From positions 26,246-90,245 of the IMG/VR virus record IMGVR_UViG_3300043775_000927: a DNA stretch of 64,000 bases; one strand, given 5' to 3'. The notes under the pieces were generated by a model that saw only the letters and a list, made by a program, of their open reading frames with translations, ran no database searches and was not told the origin of the DNA. This DNA comes from a virus. Positions 36,701 through 46,931 of the stretch are shown here, piece by piece; within the stretch, counting starts at the first letter, position 1; the number at the start of each line of letters is the position of its first letter. The translations under genes and the position numbers were made by a program.

Positions 36701-39057
36701 TAAACCTTTAGTCCTTCTGCACTGTCATGCATTTTATTAACAGCAGCTTGACGATCAGCTGGCTTTAGACCATTAAGGTGAGAAGTAATTCTTCTACCCA
36801 TACCTGGTGTAATCTTTGAAGTTGTACCATCATTGTGATGGAAGTCAACAACATTACCAGCAGCAGCACGTCCTGCCTCTACCTGAATATGCTTACGTGG
36901 ATCACGTTCAGTTGTTTCAGGTTCTGGGTTCTTCTTTGGACGACCTTCTTCAAGAGTTTCCTCTTTCATTCCAACTGCTGCTCTTTGACTTGCAGCGTTT
37001 TTTGTAGTTCTGGCTTTATATTCTTCGTCCGATTCACCAGCTTTCATATTAGGCTTATATTTGGCCATACTAGCCGCAAGAGCTTTTCTTTTTTCTGAAT
37101 CTAATCCACCACCGGATGATAAGCTCATTGGTCTTGGATGAGACATTCTTGAACTGCTCCAAGTTCCTTCTTTTAGTTTTCTTTTTCCACTTTCAGCTGT
37201 CGCAGTAAGATCATTCTGTGAAAGTTTTTCAGAAGTAGGTTTGGCCTCTGTAGTTTCTGGATCTACTGGTGCTACAGAGGCTTCAAGAAAAAAAGAGTTA
37301 ATATGGTCGATTTCTGCCTGAGAGAAAGTTACTTCAGTTTCTTCTTTAGTAACACCTTGCTTCATAAGTTTGCGACCGTGTTTAAGCATGCTGACAGGAG
37401 CGTTGTAATTATTATTACGACCTTCTGGATTATCATGCCCCAATTTCATAGCAACAGCATCACGTTTACGACGATTTACATCGTCCTTCTTTGGACGGTC
37501 ACGCATTTCGTCAATCTCGACTTCTTCCTTAACGCCTGTTTTATCAAGAGCGTTCTTTGCCTTTGAAAGAACATCACCAGCAGCGTTACCTGGCTTTGGT
37601 AGTTCTGAATAAGGAACCTTTGGTGTTGATGGATCAACGTAGCCTTTTTTATCTTTTGTGACTGAAGAAGAACCAGTTACAACTGGATCAATATTAGCTT
37701 CATCAACCTTCTTCTTACCAGCACGTAGAGCAGCAAGATCCTTAGCATCAATCTTGTCGTCATCAACAACGTCTAGCTTTTCATCCTGCTTCTTTGATAG
37801 CTTTTTAGCTTCAACGAACATGTTTTCTGGATTCTTAGCCTGTAGGTCTAAGAATGCTGCAATTAGTGGGTTTGTATCTTCTGACATTTTCTTTTTCTTT
37901 CCTGATTCTGTTTCTGGTGATTTTGTAGTAGTTGGCAGATTTAGTGAACCGCCAGCAGCAATCTTATTAACGTCAGTCAAACCTTTGTTCATTGACTGGA
38001 TAGCGCCAACTGATGTGCCATGAGTCTTTGCGATATCGGAAAGCGTATCACCTGATTTAATAGTATAGTCGCCCTTTGATACATTTGGTGACTTAGTAAA
38101 ATAACCACCCTTAGTTGTTGTAGCAGAAGTATCAGCTGTTTTTGGTGCAGCAGAAGGAGCAACTTTAGCTGGCTCAGAAGGAGCCTTAATAGTTGGAACT
38201 TCTTTTGCAGTTGATGGCGCTGCCTTTGGGGCAGCAGTAGCAGTAGATGTAGAAGTTGCTACCTTTGGAGCAGCTGATGGTGCAGGAGTTGGGGCAGCAA
38301 CCTTTGGAGTTGTTTCTGCCTTTGGTGCTGCTGAAGGTGCAGGAGTTGGTGTTTCTGGTTCTGCTTTTGGTCTTACGCCAATTGCTTCGCCAGCTTTTCT
38401 CATAAGATTAGCAGCTGTCTGTGCGCCTGGTAATTCGCCAATAGCTTTACCAATATTACGTCCAGTTTCTGTACCAGTAGCAAGACCACCAAGAATATTA
38501 CTTGCCTGAGCGCCACCAATAGCTGCAGCGCCGATAGGTCCAAGATATTTTGTAACATTTCTTACTTTATCGCCAGCACTAGCAGCACCACCAGAACCTG
38601 GAATGCTATGAGCACGGAATCCATGTTCAGTTGGTAGCTTACCTGCAAAACCTGTTTTTGGAGCACTAGCTGCTGAAGGAGCGACAGAAGTGCTGCCAGT
38701 TGTAGTTAATCCTTTTGATCCACTTGGAGCGCTTGGAGTTGATGAAGAACTAGCAACAGGAGTTCTACCGCCTGTTGGAACTAATGCTCTACTTGGAGTC
38801 TTTCCAGGTGCACTAGCGGTAACTCTCTGTGGCTGAACAAATCTACCAGTAGCAGTTCCACTACGTTTTACAGTTCCAGCCATTCTTTGACCACTGATTG
38901 CTGGTGGATCAAAAGATGGTGGTGGTGCAGCAGCCATGGCTTCATCAATTTGCAATGCTTCGCCCCAAACCTTTTTGGCTTCTTCTACTCTTTTTAACTC
39001 TGCGTTTTTCTGAACTTCAGCAAGAGCTTCCTGGATTGTTTTCTTATCTTCAGACAT
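36700..39057 (-). CDS. large disordered protein with LysM domain
   Basis: 785 aa. The first 320 residues are Ala/Pro/Ser/Thr-rich repeats; a LysM domain (GDYTIKSGDTLSDIAKTHG, about 327-375) is present; the remainder is charged, with repeated KEETLEEG/ KKEETE-type segments. LysM binds peptidoglycan. The gene lies among virion genes with a late box at 39087-39094, so it is probably a structural or injected protein. Confidence 0.68.
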   Translation of the reverse strand: MSEDKKTIQEALAEVQKNAELKRVEEAKKVWGEALQIDEAMAAAPPPSFDPPAISGQRMAGTVKRSGTATGRFVQPQRVTASAPGKTPSRALVPTGGRTPVASSSSTPSAPSGSKGLTTTGSTSVAPSAASAPKTGFAGKLPTEHGFRAHSIPGSGGAASAGDKVRNVTKYLGPIGAAAIGGAQASNILGGLATGTETGRNIGKAIGELPGAQTAANLMRKAGEAIGVRPKAEPETPTPAPSAAPKAETTPKVAAPTPAPSAAPKVATSTSTATAAPKAAPSTAKEVPTIKAPSEPAKVAPSAAPKTADTSATTTKGGYFTKSPNVSKGDYTIKSGDTLSDIAKTHGTSVGAIQSMNKGLTDVNKIAAGGSLNLPTTTKSPETESGKKKKMSEDTNPLIAAFLDLQAKNPENMFVEAKKLSKKQDEKLDVVDDDKIDAKDLAALRAGKKKVDEANIDPVVTGSSSVTKDKKGYVDPSTPKVPYSELPKPGNAAGDVLSKAKNALDKTGVKEEVEIDEMRDRPKKDDVNRRKRDAVAMKLGHDNPEGRNNNYNAPVSMLKHGRKLMKQGVTKEETEVTFSQAEIDHINSFFLEASVAPVDPETTEAKPTSEKLSQNDLTATAESGKRKLKEGTWSSSRMSHPRPMSLSSGGGLDSEKRKALAASMAKYKPNMKAGESDEEYKARTTKNAASQRAAVGMKEETLEEGRPKKNPEPETTERDPRKHIQVEAGRAAAGNVVDFHHNDGTTSKITPGMGRRITSHLNGLKPADRQAAVNKMHDSAEGLKV

Positions 39058-39086
39058 CTTTTGGTTCCTTTAAAAAAGTTTTAATA

Positions 39087-39094
39087 TATTTATT
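39087..39094 (-). promoter_or_regulatory. late promoter-like box AATAAATA
   Basis: Minus strand AATAAATA, one base off TATAAATA, 30 nt before the 785-aa gene. Confidence 0.45.
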
Positions 39095-40475
39095 GATCTT
39101 TGACATCTAGAGTATTTTTCTTAGGATCTGGATTGATAACAACAAGATCGCCCTTACCGTAGTCGAAAACTTTTGTAGGCTTATCCAAAATCTCTTTTTT
39201 CTCTTTGATGGCTTCTTTAACAATTCCAGCAAGTTTCTTGCTTTCGTCAATAATCTTAATTTTATATTGTGCCTGTCTTGAAAGTTTTTCTGATGTTCCC
39301 TTTACATCATCGTTTGGTCTACCAACATAAGAAGTTTCTTTACGTTCACCACCGATTGGCATATCGTAAATTTTCTTTCTTACATCAGTACCAGAACTTT
39401 CGTGCACTCTATGTGGTTTTGTTCCATGAATTTTCCATGGAGCTTGAATGTGCGGTTTACCAACATATTGAGTTGCATCAGCCATACCACCAAGTCCAAG
39501 AGAAATATCTCTTTTTCTTGAAGGCTTCTCACCTTTTTTGTCTTGTGGTGGTGGAGGAGGTGGAGCAGATGGAGCTTTTGCTGGCTGCTCTTTTGATTTT
39601 GTTTTAACTTCTTCGGCTGGCTTAGTTGCAGTTGCTGTTTTAGTTAAAGTTGCAGTATCAACTTTAGGAGCTTCAGGAGCCTTTACTGGTGCTTTGGCTG
39701 GAATTTCTGCTGGAAGTTCTGGAGTTTTCACTGGAGCTTTAGCTGGAACTTGTGTTGGTAGTTCTGGAACTTTAGCTGGCGTGGTCTCTGGAACCTTTGC
39801 AGGCACAGTAGATGGTTTAGCAGGAACAACTGCTGGTGGTTTTGCTTCTGGCGCAACCTTTGTTGGTGTAGGTGCAGGTAATTCTGGAGTTTTTGGAGGA
39901 GCCTTTAAGCCTTGAGCAGCTTGTCTGGCAAATTCATTTTCTGCACCAAGAGTTGTTGGTTCTAACACTCTCTTAGCAACAGTTAAAGCTCTTCCTGCAG
40001 GAACTAAATTCAAAAGAGTATCAATACCAAACCCTTTGGTTTTTACTAATTCTTGTAATCCTGATTCTTCACTAACTCTATTGATACCGCCTTTTTCTTT
40101 AGCAATATTTCTTAGGCGTGAAGCATTCTCTGGAGCCTGTGAATGAGTTTCATCGCCCTTTGGAGGCTGAATATGTGGAGTTGCTGTTCTGATTGATTTA
40201 AATTCTGTTCCCTGATACTTGTCAGTACCAAGAGTTCCGATAGCTTCGTCCATCTTATCTTCAGAGCCAGGAAGTTTATCTCCATCTTCCTTGCTTATTT
40301 TCTTTTTCTTCTCGTCTTCGCAACCGCAATGTTCATCAACTGGCTTGCTATCCTTAGCAGCGTATGAAGACTCTTTGCTCATGACGTTTCTGATTGAACC
40401 TTCGAGAGTTTTCTTTTCAGACTTTTCAGCCTTACCTTCTTGAATCTCTCTGATAAGATGTTCTAAACTTTTCAT
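39090..40475 (-). CDS. large disordered Ala/Pro/Lys-rich protein
   Basis: 461 aa. A Lys/Glu-rich N-terminus, a Cys pair (HCGCED, about 49-54), a central Pro-Ala-Lys repeat (APVKTPELPAEI-type) and a Pro run (PPPPPP) before a basic tail. Shares opening and charged segments with the 785-aa neighbour. No enzyme motif. Likely virion-internal or scaffold-like. Confidence 0.62.
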   Translation of the reverse strand: MKSLEHLIREIQEGKAEKSEKKTLEGSIRNVMSKESSYAAKDSKPVDEHCGCEDEKKKKISKEDGDKLPGSEDKMDEAIGTLGTDKYQGTEFKSIRTATPHIQPPKGDETHSQAPENASRLRNIAKEKGGINRVSEESGLQELVKTKGFGIDTLLNLVPAGRALTVAKRVLEPTTLGAENEFARQAAQGLKAPPKTPELPAPTPTKVAPEAKPPAVVPAKPSTVPAKVPETTPAKVPELPTQVPAKAPVKTPELPAEIPAKAPVKAPEAPKVDTATLTKTATATKPAEEVKTKSKEQPAKAPSAPPPPPPQDKKGEKPSRKRDISLGLGGMADATQYVGKPHIQAPWKIHGTKPHRVHESSGTDVRKKIYDMPIGGERKETSYVGRPNDDVKGTSEKLSRQAQYKIKIIDESKKLAGIVKEAIKEKKEILDKPTKVFDYGKGDLVVINPDPKKNTLDVKDQ

Positions 40476-40478
40476 TTG

Positions 40479-40925
40479 TTATGCCTTTATGAAAGAACGT
40501 AGCATCCAACCATGCTTCTGGTGAGCCTGGATGCGGTCTTGTAACATGTTTGATACACCATAATGCTTATGCTTTTCGCAAAGTTCGTAAGCAGAGGTAA
40601 GAGAAGCAATAACTCTTTCATTATCAGAAGATAGTTTGCTCATCATAACTAGACCATCAGGAATATTAGTTGCTTCATCGATAGTTGTTAACTCGAGATA
40701 TCTTTTCATAGAACCTGGAGCAAATGCATCTAAGGTTCTAATACCTTCTGCTATTACATCAATAGCGCCAGACAATTCTTCATACAATTCACCAAAAAAC
40801 TTATGATATTCTGAGAAATGAGGACCAGTTACATTCCAATGATAGCCTTGAACCTTGACGCTGAAAACGTAAGTGTCTGCTAATGCAACTTTAATTGCGT
40901 CGTATGGTTCTATTTTACCAATCAT
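40479..40925 (-). CDS. dps: Dps/ferritin-like protein
   Basis: 148 aa from the ATG at 40925 (GAGGA 7 nt upstream). Dps ferroxidase residues fall at the family spacing: H29, H41, D56, E60 (E. coli H51, H63, D78, E82). Dps stores iron and shields DNA from peroxide. A phage copy among late virion genes could protect DNA in the cell or the particle. A Bfd-like gene is at 47.2 kb. Confidence 0.85.
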   Translation of the reverse strand: MIGKIEPYDAIKVALADTYVFSVKVQGYHWNVTGPHFSEYHKFFGELYEELSGAIDVIAEGIRTLDAFAPGSMKRYLELTTIDEATNIPDGLVMMSKLSSDNERVIASLTSAYELCEKHKHYGVSNMLQDRIQAHQKHGWMLRSFIKA

Positions 40926-40927
40926 GA

Positions 40928-41869
40928 TTATTCCTCGGTCTCTTCGCAGTTCCATGCACGTCTCGACCAGTAATTTGCTGATGACTTATCAGTTAAATTA
41001 CCCTGTCCTGATGAACGAGCGCAATATGACTTTTTACGATCTGGAATATGTTTCTTGATGGATAGTTTCTTATCTCCGAAGTTTACCTTCTTGGCTTTGC
41101 CGTCGCCATCAGGGTCAACGAAAACTTTTGATTTCTTAACGTCGCCCTTCATTGGCTTGTTAAGGGGAACAGTTTTGCCCTTGTATGTTGCTTCATCGAG
41201 ATTTTCACGAACAACTTTCTTAACAATCTGACCTGGAGTCTGCGACTTATAGATTGTTACTAGCTCGTCAGAACCAATAAATCTTGAACATGGCTTATTT
41301 GGATCTTTTGATCTTGCTTCTTCTTGTTCTTCCAATCCAGCCTTATCGAGTTTCTTGTAATAATCTGGACGCTCATTGACATGAGCTTTGGCGATTTTTT
41401 CGGCTGTTGTTTGATCTTTGGTGTGTTCTTTTTCGACCTTAGAACCAGATTTGATAGCTCTCTTGATAGTTTCAACTGGCTTTTCGAATTTCTTGGCAAT
41501 AGTTTCGATTGGTGGGAGCGGAGCGTTCAACTGTTCTTTGACTGGAACGCAATTAGGAACGGTCTTACCGTTCTTTTTCTTCATTCCAATGGCTTCGTAG
41601 CCCTTCCAACATGCCTTTTTGAGATCTTCATCGAGTTGTGCAGCAAATCCATCAGCAATAAACGAATTAACTCGATCGAATGCGAATTGTTCTGGTGTGC
41701 CACCGAATGCTTCGGTCCAGCAACGATAACCCCTACGATATACTTCTTCAAGAATATCGGTCGAGATGCCTGAATTTTGGGATTTTTTATAGAGAGATAG
41801 CTTGGCTCTGTCAGTGAGATCTAGAGCAGACTCGCCTAGCTGAGTTCCAAAAGTAGAGTATTTTTTCAT
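40928..41869 (-). CDS. two-part conserved phage protein (DUF5661-like plus C-terminal phage domain)
   Basis: 313 aa. The middle has EKEHTKDQTTAEKIAKAHVNERPDYYKKL, the DUF5661 signature. The C-terminus (VFVDPDGDGKAKKVNFGDKKL, then KSYCARSSG ... NYWSRRAWNC) matches a separate phage domain often encoded alone. It looks like a fusion. TATAAATA at 41935-41942 marks it as a late gene. Role unknown, probably virion-associated. Confidence 0.72.
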   Translation of the reverse strand: MKKYSTFGTQLGESALDLTDRAKLSLYKKSQNSGISTDILEEVYRRGYRCWTEAFGGTPEQFAFDRVNSFIADGFAAQLDEDLKKACWKGYEAIGMKKKNGKTVPNCVPVKEQLNAPLPPIETIAKKFEKPVETIKRAIKSGSKVEKEHTKDQTTAEKIAKAHVNERPDYYKKLDKAGLEEQEEARSKDPNKPCSRFIGSDELVTIYKSQTPGQIVKKVVRENLDEATYKGKTVPLNKPMKGDVKKSKVFVDPDGDGKAKKVNFGDKKLSIKKHIPDRKKSYCARSSGQGNLTDKSSANYWSRRAWNCEETEE

Positions 41870-41934
41870 CGGAGTTTCCCTTGGGTTTTCCTAATATATG
41901 CGAGTCTGCCCATAGCCTTATCGCACTGACGTTC

Positions 41935-41942
41935 TATTTATA
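41935..41942 (-). promoter_or_regulatory. T4-type late promoter TATAAATA
   Basis: Perfect TATAAATA on the minus strand, about 65 nt before the gene starting at 41869. Confidence 0.72.
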
Positions 41943-41949
41943 AAAGATA

Positions 41950-43257
41950 TTATCTTGATACTTCTTCCCAGTCCATAGAAGCGTATATATCAGCAGCACC
42001 AGCATCGGATGCAGCAACTAATGTTAACTCATAAGGAGAGGAAGTAAGTCCATTTCTTTCCAGCTGAAACTTAAATAGTGCTTCTTTTAGAATATCAACA
42101 GGACTTGAACCCTGATTAGAACCACTGGTCCATCCGGACGCCAAAATTCTTCCACCAGCAAAACTTGTTCCTGTAAGATTATATTCAACAGCAGAATCAT
42201 CTCCTGCAGTAGTCCATGTTCCGCCTGTAGTTGTACCAGAAGCTACTACTCTCCAATTATAATTAGCATTGTTGGTTATTCCTAGTATCGATAAAGCAGT
42301 AAGAATAACAATAGCATCCAGTCTATCAGGAGAAGCCTTCAATCTAATTGAGACAACTGGATAATATGTATTAACTGTTGTTAAATCTCTAGGAGCGCCA
42401 ATAGCTGTTCCAATGGCTTGTTGTAATCCTCTTAGTTCGTAACCACCTTCTGAAATAACAGAGGTGCAAATTTGTTTTAAGGTGCTTGAACCAGAAGTAG
42501 TTCCAGTATTTTTAATTTCATAACGGCATGGTAATGAAGCTGTTGTAATATAAGTTGTTGTTACCAAATTTGAATGATAGAATGTATGACAATGAATAAA
42601 TTTACCATCAATAACAAACCCAAGTCTAACGCAACCAACACCAAGCCATTCAATATCCATCCACAGAATTTGAGCTTTTGTGATATCTAATGTTAACAGA
42701 GAAGCGCCAACGCCGTCTAATTTGTCAATATTCCAATTTGCCTGAGAAACTCTCGTTTCTTGTAAACCACCAGATACATAAGTTCTTTCAACAAAAGAAA
42801 GAGTTGTGCCATCTAATTCTAAATAAAAACCATTTTTGGCGCCGTAGTATCCAACACGTTGTCTTAAATTAGCTTTTGCAGTATTGAAAGCAAAAGTGTT
42901 CATAATCTGAAGGGATTTACCAGGCTGATAAGAAAATACTTTAGTTGTTTCACGAACAACTTCTGCATCTGTTGCAGTAGATACGTTTAGATTAACAAGA
43001 CCTTCGTTGGTAGAAAAGGCATAAGTTCCACCGGCAGTGTTTGAAGTGGACCATAAATTGTTATCACGGTAACGATGAGAGGAATCAAAAAGAGTTAATG
43101 GGCTCGAAACTCTCGCTCTTCCAAAAGCATCAACAGCAGTTCCTGTTGGATTTGCTGGACCAACTTGATTACCAAACTGATCGGCGAGCATAACAACTTC
43201 AAATATAGTCTTACCGTCTGGTAAATATTGATGAGTGTCTTTACGAAACTGTGCCAT
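41950..43257 (-). CDS. virion structural protein, 435 aa
   Basis: Beta-rich with DAFGRARVSSPLTLFDSSHRY near residue 45, a motif typical of T4-like cyanophage structural proteins, and many Thr/Ser/Gly repeats. No enzyme motif. It abuts the nucleotidyltransferase gene. Probably capsid or tail surface. Confidence 0.75.
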   Translation of the reverse strand: MAQFRKDTHQYLPDGKTIFEVVMLADQFGNQVGPANPTGTAVDAFGRARVSSPLTLFDSSHRYRDNNLWSTSNTAGGTYAFSTNEGLVNLNVSTATDAEVVRETTKVFSYQPGKSLQIMNTFAFNTAKANLRQRVGYYGAKNGFYLELDGTTLSFVERTYVSGGLQETRVSQANWNIDKLDGVGASLLTLDITKAQILWMDIEWLGVGCVRLGFVIDGKFIHCHTFYHSNLVTTTYITTASLPCRYEIKNTGTTSGSSTLKQICTSVISEGGYELRGLQQAIGTAIGAPRDLTTVNTYYPVVSIRLKASPDRLDAIVILTALSILGITNNANYNWRVVASGTTTGGTWTTAGDDSAVEYNLTGTSFAGGRILASGWTSGSNQGSSPVDILKEALFKFQLERNGLTSSPYELTLVAASDAGAADIYASMDWEEVSR

Positions 43258-44174
43258 TATTTCTTCCTTCTACCCTTTAATGGGTCACCATTCTCGTCTG
43301 TGTCCCAGTATTGTAGAGTTTTATCTCTTGAGATCATATTAGGGTTAAACGATTTAAAACCTATTCTAGCAGCCAAAGGATTATCGCTTTTCTTTATCGA
43401 AGAAGTTAATCCTCCTCTGAAGAAATTAGAATCAACATCGTTTGTTGTAACAGAACTATCGACTGCTGGATCTCCAGTTATATATCCTAGTCCTCTAACA
43501 TCTACTGCAGTTGTTGTATCTTCTTTAAGTTTTTTCTTTGCTGCTGGCTTCTTTGGTTTCTCTGGAGCTTTAGCGTTACGAATATCATTCATTAGAGAAG
43601 CGGCTTGTTCGTCTGTCATACGACTTGGAGCGCCTGCACGGAAACCTTCAAAGTTTCCTAGTCTTGCGTGGTTTCTTTGGCTTGTTCCTGAAACGCCTTC
43701 AACGCCCTCAGCGTCTGGATCACGCCCACCAGCAGAGTGAACAGTAATATTATCGAAATTAAAGAATCCATGTGGTCCTTCTTGACCGTTATATCTAGAT
43801 AATAGTTGTTGGAACTGTTCCACTCTGTCCTGCCCAACAACAAGGTGTAAATTCTTTACGCCCTTCTTATGTAATTCTGAAGCGTGGTGTAACAATGTTG
43901 GAGATTCTGGCGATGAAGTTGTTACATTAGCGCCAGGAAATGCTATCTGTGCATGTCTTAATTTCTGTTCAGCAGTTAATGGGTTCTTATCGCCATCAAA
44001 AGAATGAGATAGAACTATGCTATGATTTGCATCTAAATTTTTAGCGAGATCCATAACATGATTGACAACTCGCTCATGACCAATAGTTGGTGGATTGGCT
44101 CTCATGAATGTCATTACATGAGTTGTTTTATCTGCTTCTGCTAAAAAATAATTACTGAAGTTGTGCTTCTGCAT
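43257..44174 (-). CDS. HIGH-type nucleotidylyltransferase, virion-region
   Basis: 305 aa. NPPTIGHERV (TIGH at 30-33) is the HxGH-type ATP motif of the NMNAT/cytidylyltransferase fold, with VVGQDRV and GTSQRNHAR (a SxTxxR-like site). The rest (about 200-305) is Lys-rich and disordered. Such proteins lie in structural operons of T4-like cyanophages. Substrate unknown. Confidence 0.72.
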   Translation of the reverse strand: MQKHNFSNYFLAEADKTTHVMTFMRANPPTIGHERVVNHVMDLAKNLDANHSIVLSHSFDGDKNPLTAEQKLRHAQIAFPGANVTTSSPESPTLLHHASELHKKGVKNLHLVVGQDRVEQFQQLLSRYNGQEGPHGFFNFDNITVHSAGGRDPDAEGVEGVSGTSQRNHARLGNFEGFRAGAPSRMTDEQAASLMNDIRNAKAPEKPKKPAAKKKLKEDTTTAVDVRGLGYITGDPAVDSSVTTNDVDSNFFRGGLTSSIKKSDNPLAARIGFKSFNPNMISRDKTLQYWDTDENGDPLKGRRKK

Positions 44175-45381
44175 TTGCTACCTGCTGTTTCTGGAATGCG
44201 CCTTTCAAGAAATTTAGGCGATTGAATTCTCTTCTGTTATTGAATTTCGAAGCATTACCCTTTTTATCAACAACAACTGTTCCCTCTGGACCAGTGTGCT
44301 CACCAGCAACGCTATGCTCGTATGGAGCATTCTTAGCCAAAACGCCAACTAGAACGTTTTTGGCATCTTGTAGATGACCATGAAGTTGTAATAGCTTTTC
44401 GAAATGCTCTCTGTTATTGCTGATGTGAGAAAGCAATTCACCATGTGCTTGTATTTTCTTTTGCTTGGAAGCGTCTGTCTTGACTTTTTCTAGATCTTTC
44501 TGATGTCTTGCAGTTAAATGATCCATATAACCCTGAACTGATGCAGTTCCGCCAGTTCTAATCATATTATTAATATGGCCTTCTAGATTAGCTCCATGTC
44601 CAGCAACAGCGTCCATTGCTTCTGGTTTCATAGAAGCATAAACTCTTTTAGCTTTATCCATATGATTAAGAAATGCCTTCTGATCTTCTGGAGAATAATT
44701 AGAAGGATTAACGTCTATTGTTGGATCAATATTATTAACGTCTGGATGATCTCTGAATTTAGCACGTGTTTTATCATCTAGTGGCTGCGCTGACATACTA
44801 CCTAAACCACCACGCCCAGTATACTTTGTATGAACGACAACACCGAGTTTCTTTGCCATATTTCTGCCTTCTGGCGAATCGCTTGCAGCAGAATATGATA
44901 ATGTATTTGGAGTTATAGAAGTTTTGCCGTCTTTTGTTACTGCATCACCCTCTGTATGCATTAGGTCGCCCTGATATATCCCGCCTTCACGTGGCATAAT
45001 ACCAGGAAGATGACGCAATGCATGTTTTAGCTTTTCAACTAATCCAGGAGCATGGCCATGATTACGTTCAATATCTTCTTCAGTATAATTAATCTTTGGC
45101 GTTTTGTTAAACGCTGATTTTGATGCTACGAAGAACTGACCAGTTTCTGGATGCTGTCCAAATACAATTGATGGTGCACCATCGTATTTCGTAGAAGCGT
45201 GCAAACTTGATCTTTTACCAAGTAACATATCGTGCATACCACGAAGATGTTCGTCGGCAGTAGCAACACCATCATGACCATTGTGAATGACATGATCTTC
45301 GACATGAGTTAAGTGTTTTAGCGCTTTTCCTTCTGGGGCAGCTGCTTGTTCTGAAAGAAAGGTTTTGAAATCTATTCTCAT
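44152..45381 (-). CDS. ligase/nucleotidyltransferase-like phage protein
   Basis: 409 aa. KYDGAPSIV (K65, D67, G68) resembles the KxDG motif of nucleotidyltransferases and RNA/DNA ligases, followed by FVASKSAFN and IYQGDLMHTEGD. Known as a large uncharacterised family in T4-like cyanophages. Overlaps the downstream gene by 23 nt. No ligation is shown; a virion role is also possible. Confidence 0.62.
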   Translation of the reverse strand: MRIDFKTFLSEQAAAPEGKALKHLTHVEDHVIHNGHDGVATADEHLRGMHDMLLGKRSSLHASTKYDGAPSIVFGQHPETGQFFVASKSAFNKTPKINYTEEDIERNHGHAPGLVEKLKHALRHLPGIMPREGGIYQGDLMHTEGDAVTKDGKTSITPNTLSYSAASDSPEGRNMAKKLGVVVHTKYTGRGGLGSMSAQPLDDKTRAKFRDHPDVNNIDPTIDVNPSNYSPEDQKAFLNHMDKAKRVYASMKPEAMDAVAGHGANLEGHINNMIRTGGTASVQGYMDHLTARHQKDLEKVKTDASKQKKIQAHGELLSHISNNREHFEKLLQLHGHLQDAKNVLVGVLAKNAPYEHSVAGEHTGPEGTVVVDKKGNASKFNNRREFNRLNFLKGAFQKQQVANAEAQLQ

Positions 45382-46850
45382 ATGTCTTGGTGTCCCATGT
45401 ATGTTGTATCTTTATGCGCTTGGTGCATATGCTCTGGAAACCCGTTTGGTGCAACTCTAGTGCTTACTGCTTTGGTTCTTTTTGTTGGAGCAGGTGCAGG
45501 GGCTGGTTCTTCACCATGGACTGATTTATCCCAAACGTGAACTCCCGCCCTGTTTACCATACTACCACCACCAGCTGGCGAAGAATCAACTACCAAACTA
45601 GCGTTATGACCTGATGGCGAAGTTATGGTAGTGTTGATAGTTCCTGGATTACTAGTAACTTTATAGTTACCAATCGAAGAATTGAATCCCTTGTCAAAAT
45701 CAGACTCTGCATCTGATACTGTAGAAACTCTTTCTGGAGCTCCTTTCTTAACAGCGCCCGCTGTATTTTTAGCAGTATTCAATCTAACAACTGGCATTTG
45801 TCCTTCTTGTCTGCCAATGTTATAGAATTTTTTCATAAATTCTCTAATCATTTCATGTTTAGAAGGATCTTTTTGTTGAGCCATAATATTCTGAATGTGT
45901 TTTGACATAGAAGCGTTTGTGGCTCTTTTGGCTGTCTCTGTTCTAGAATCTCTCAGATTTGCATATATATCTTGAAACTGCTTTCTTGTTTTAGCATCAG
46001 AATACATATGACCATATTTGTCGTCTTTTGTTGGCTCGGCTTTTTCGAGATATCTAAATGCTTCTTTGTTTAATTCTAGATTACCGTCTTTGTTTTTCTT
46101 TAATCCGCCAGCCAATGTTATACCATTTTCACCAAAATGCTTATTCAAGAATGACTTATTCTTGTTAAGAATGTCTAGGTGAGCTTGTTTGGCTGCAGCT
46201 TCTGCTTTCGAGGCATCAGAACTAAATGTTCCTTTTTTACCTGTTATCTTTTGATGATACTGGTCAATAAGATCTCTAACAGTTCCCATACCAGGATTGT
46301 TTAGTTTAGACTCTTTACCAGATTTTAAACTAACGCCGAAATATTTTCCTTTGTGACCATGTTCAACAACGATGTCTGAATTATTCTTTTCGTCAGAAAT
46401 GGTTTCATAACCAGGCAATCTGTTGATGTCGTTTTTATTGGCGGTAAAGTGTGCGCCTTTAATATCTTTGATGCCATTATTATGAAGATGATCTATCAAA
46501 GCTGATGCGCCGTGAAGCGCATGTAGATAGCTTTCATGATAATTTTCTGGTGAGAGTTTAGCCCCGAATTCGTCATGCAATTGTTTAGCAGACTTGTTAT
46601 CAATATTCTTAAACTGAGGCATATGGTTGATGTTATACATATGCCCACCTCTAACCTTTTTGGGGTTACTGATGGCGGCCATTGCAAGCTCATGAGCTTT
46701 TTTATGTCCGAAATTTTTATTCTTCTGATATTCTTGAGCGTAATGATGAACTAGACCGCCAAGAAGAACCTCGTGTAATTTGCCTGCCTCGTTTGTAGAA
46801 AGGCCACCGAGATCTTTTCTTTCTGTCAAATATTGCGAGAATGTAAACAT
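45378..46850 (-). CDS. conserved virion-region protein, 490 aa
   Basis: His/Lys-rich. N-terminal EAGKLHEVLLGGLVHHY and a middle SDIVVEHGHKGKYFGVSLKSGKESKL, which looks like a nuclease-type strand (D ... SLKSG) but lacks certainty. ATGA overlap with the next gene. It is the first gene after the terminator at 46932, and a GATAAATA box precedes it. Possibly structural or injected. Confidence 0.6.
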   Translation of the reverse strand: MFTFSQYLTERKDLGGLSTNEAGKLHEVLLGGLVHHYAQEYQKNKNFGHKKAHELAMAAISNPKKVRGGHMYNINHMPQFKNIDNKSAKQLHDEFGAKLSPENYHESYLHALHGASALIDHLHNNGIKDIKGAHFTANKNDINRLPGYETISDEKNNSDIVVEHGHKGKYFGVSLKSGKESKLNNPGMGTVRDLIDQYHQKITGKKGTFSSDASKAEAAAKQAHLDILNKNKSFLNKHFGENGITLAGGLKKNKDGNLELNKEAFRYLEKAEPTKDDKYGHMYSDAKTRKQFQDIYANLRDSRTETAKRATNASMSKHIQNIMAQQKDPSKHEMIREFMKKFYNIGRQEGQMPVVRLNTAKNTAGAVKKGAPERVSTVSDAESDFDKGFNSSIGNYKVTSNPGTINTTITSPSGHNASLVVDSSPAGGGSMVNRAGVHVWDKSVHGEEPAPAPAPTKRTKAVSTRVAPNGFPEHMHQAHKDTTYMGHQDI

Positions 46851-46931
46851 TATTATCCCCAGAGTTAAGTTTTAAGATATTTATCTTACGGAATGGGGAG
46901 CCTTATGTCAAGCATTTATTTAAAAGACAAA

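Noticed and set aside
36700-40475. Tail tape-measure protein for the 785-aa and 461-aa genes.
   Set aside because: They lack the long helical, hydrophobic-repeat pattern of tape measures and are Pro/Ala-rich and disordered.
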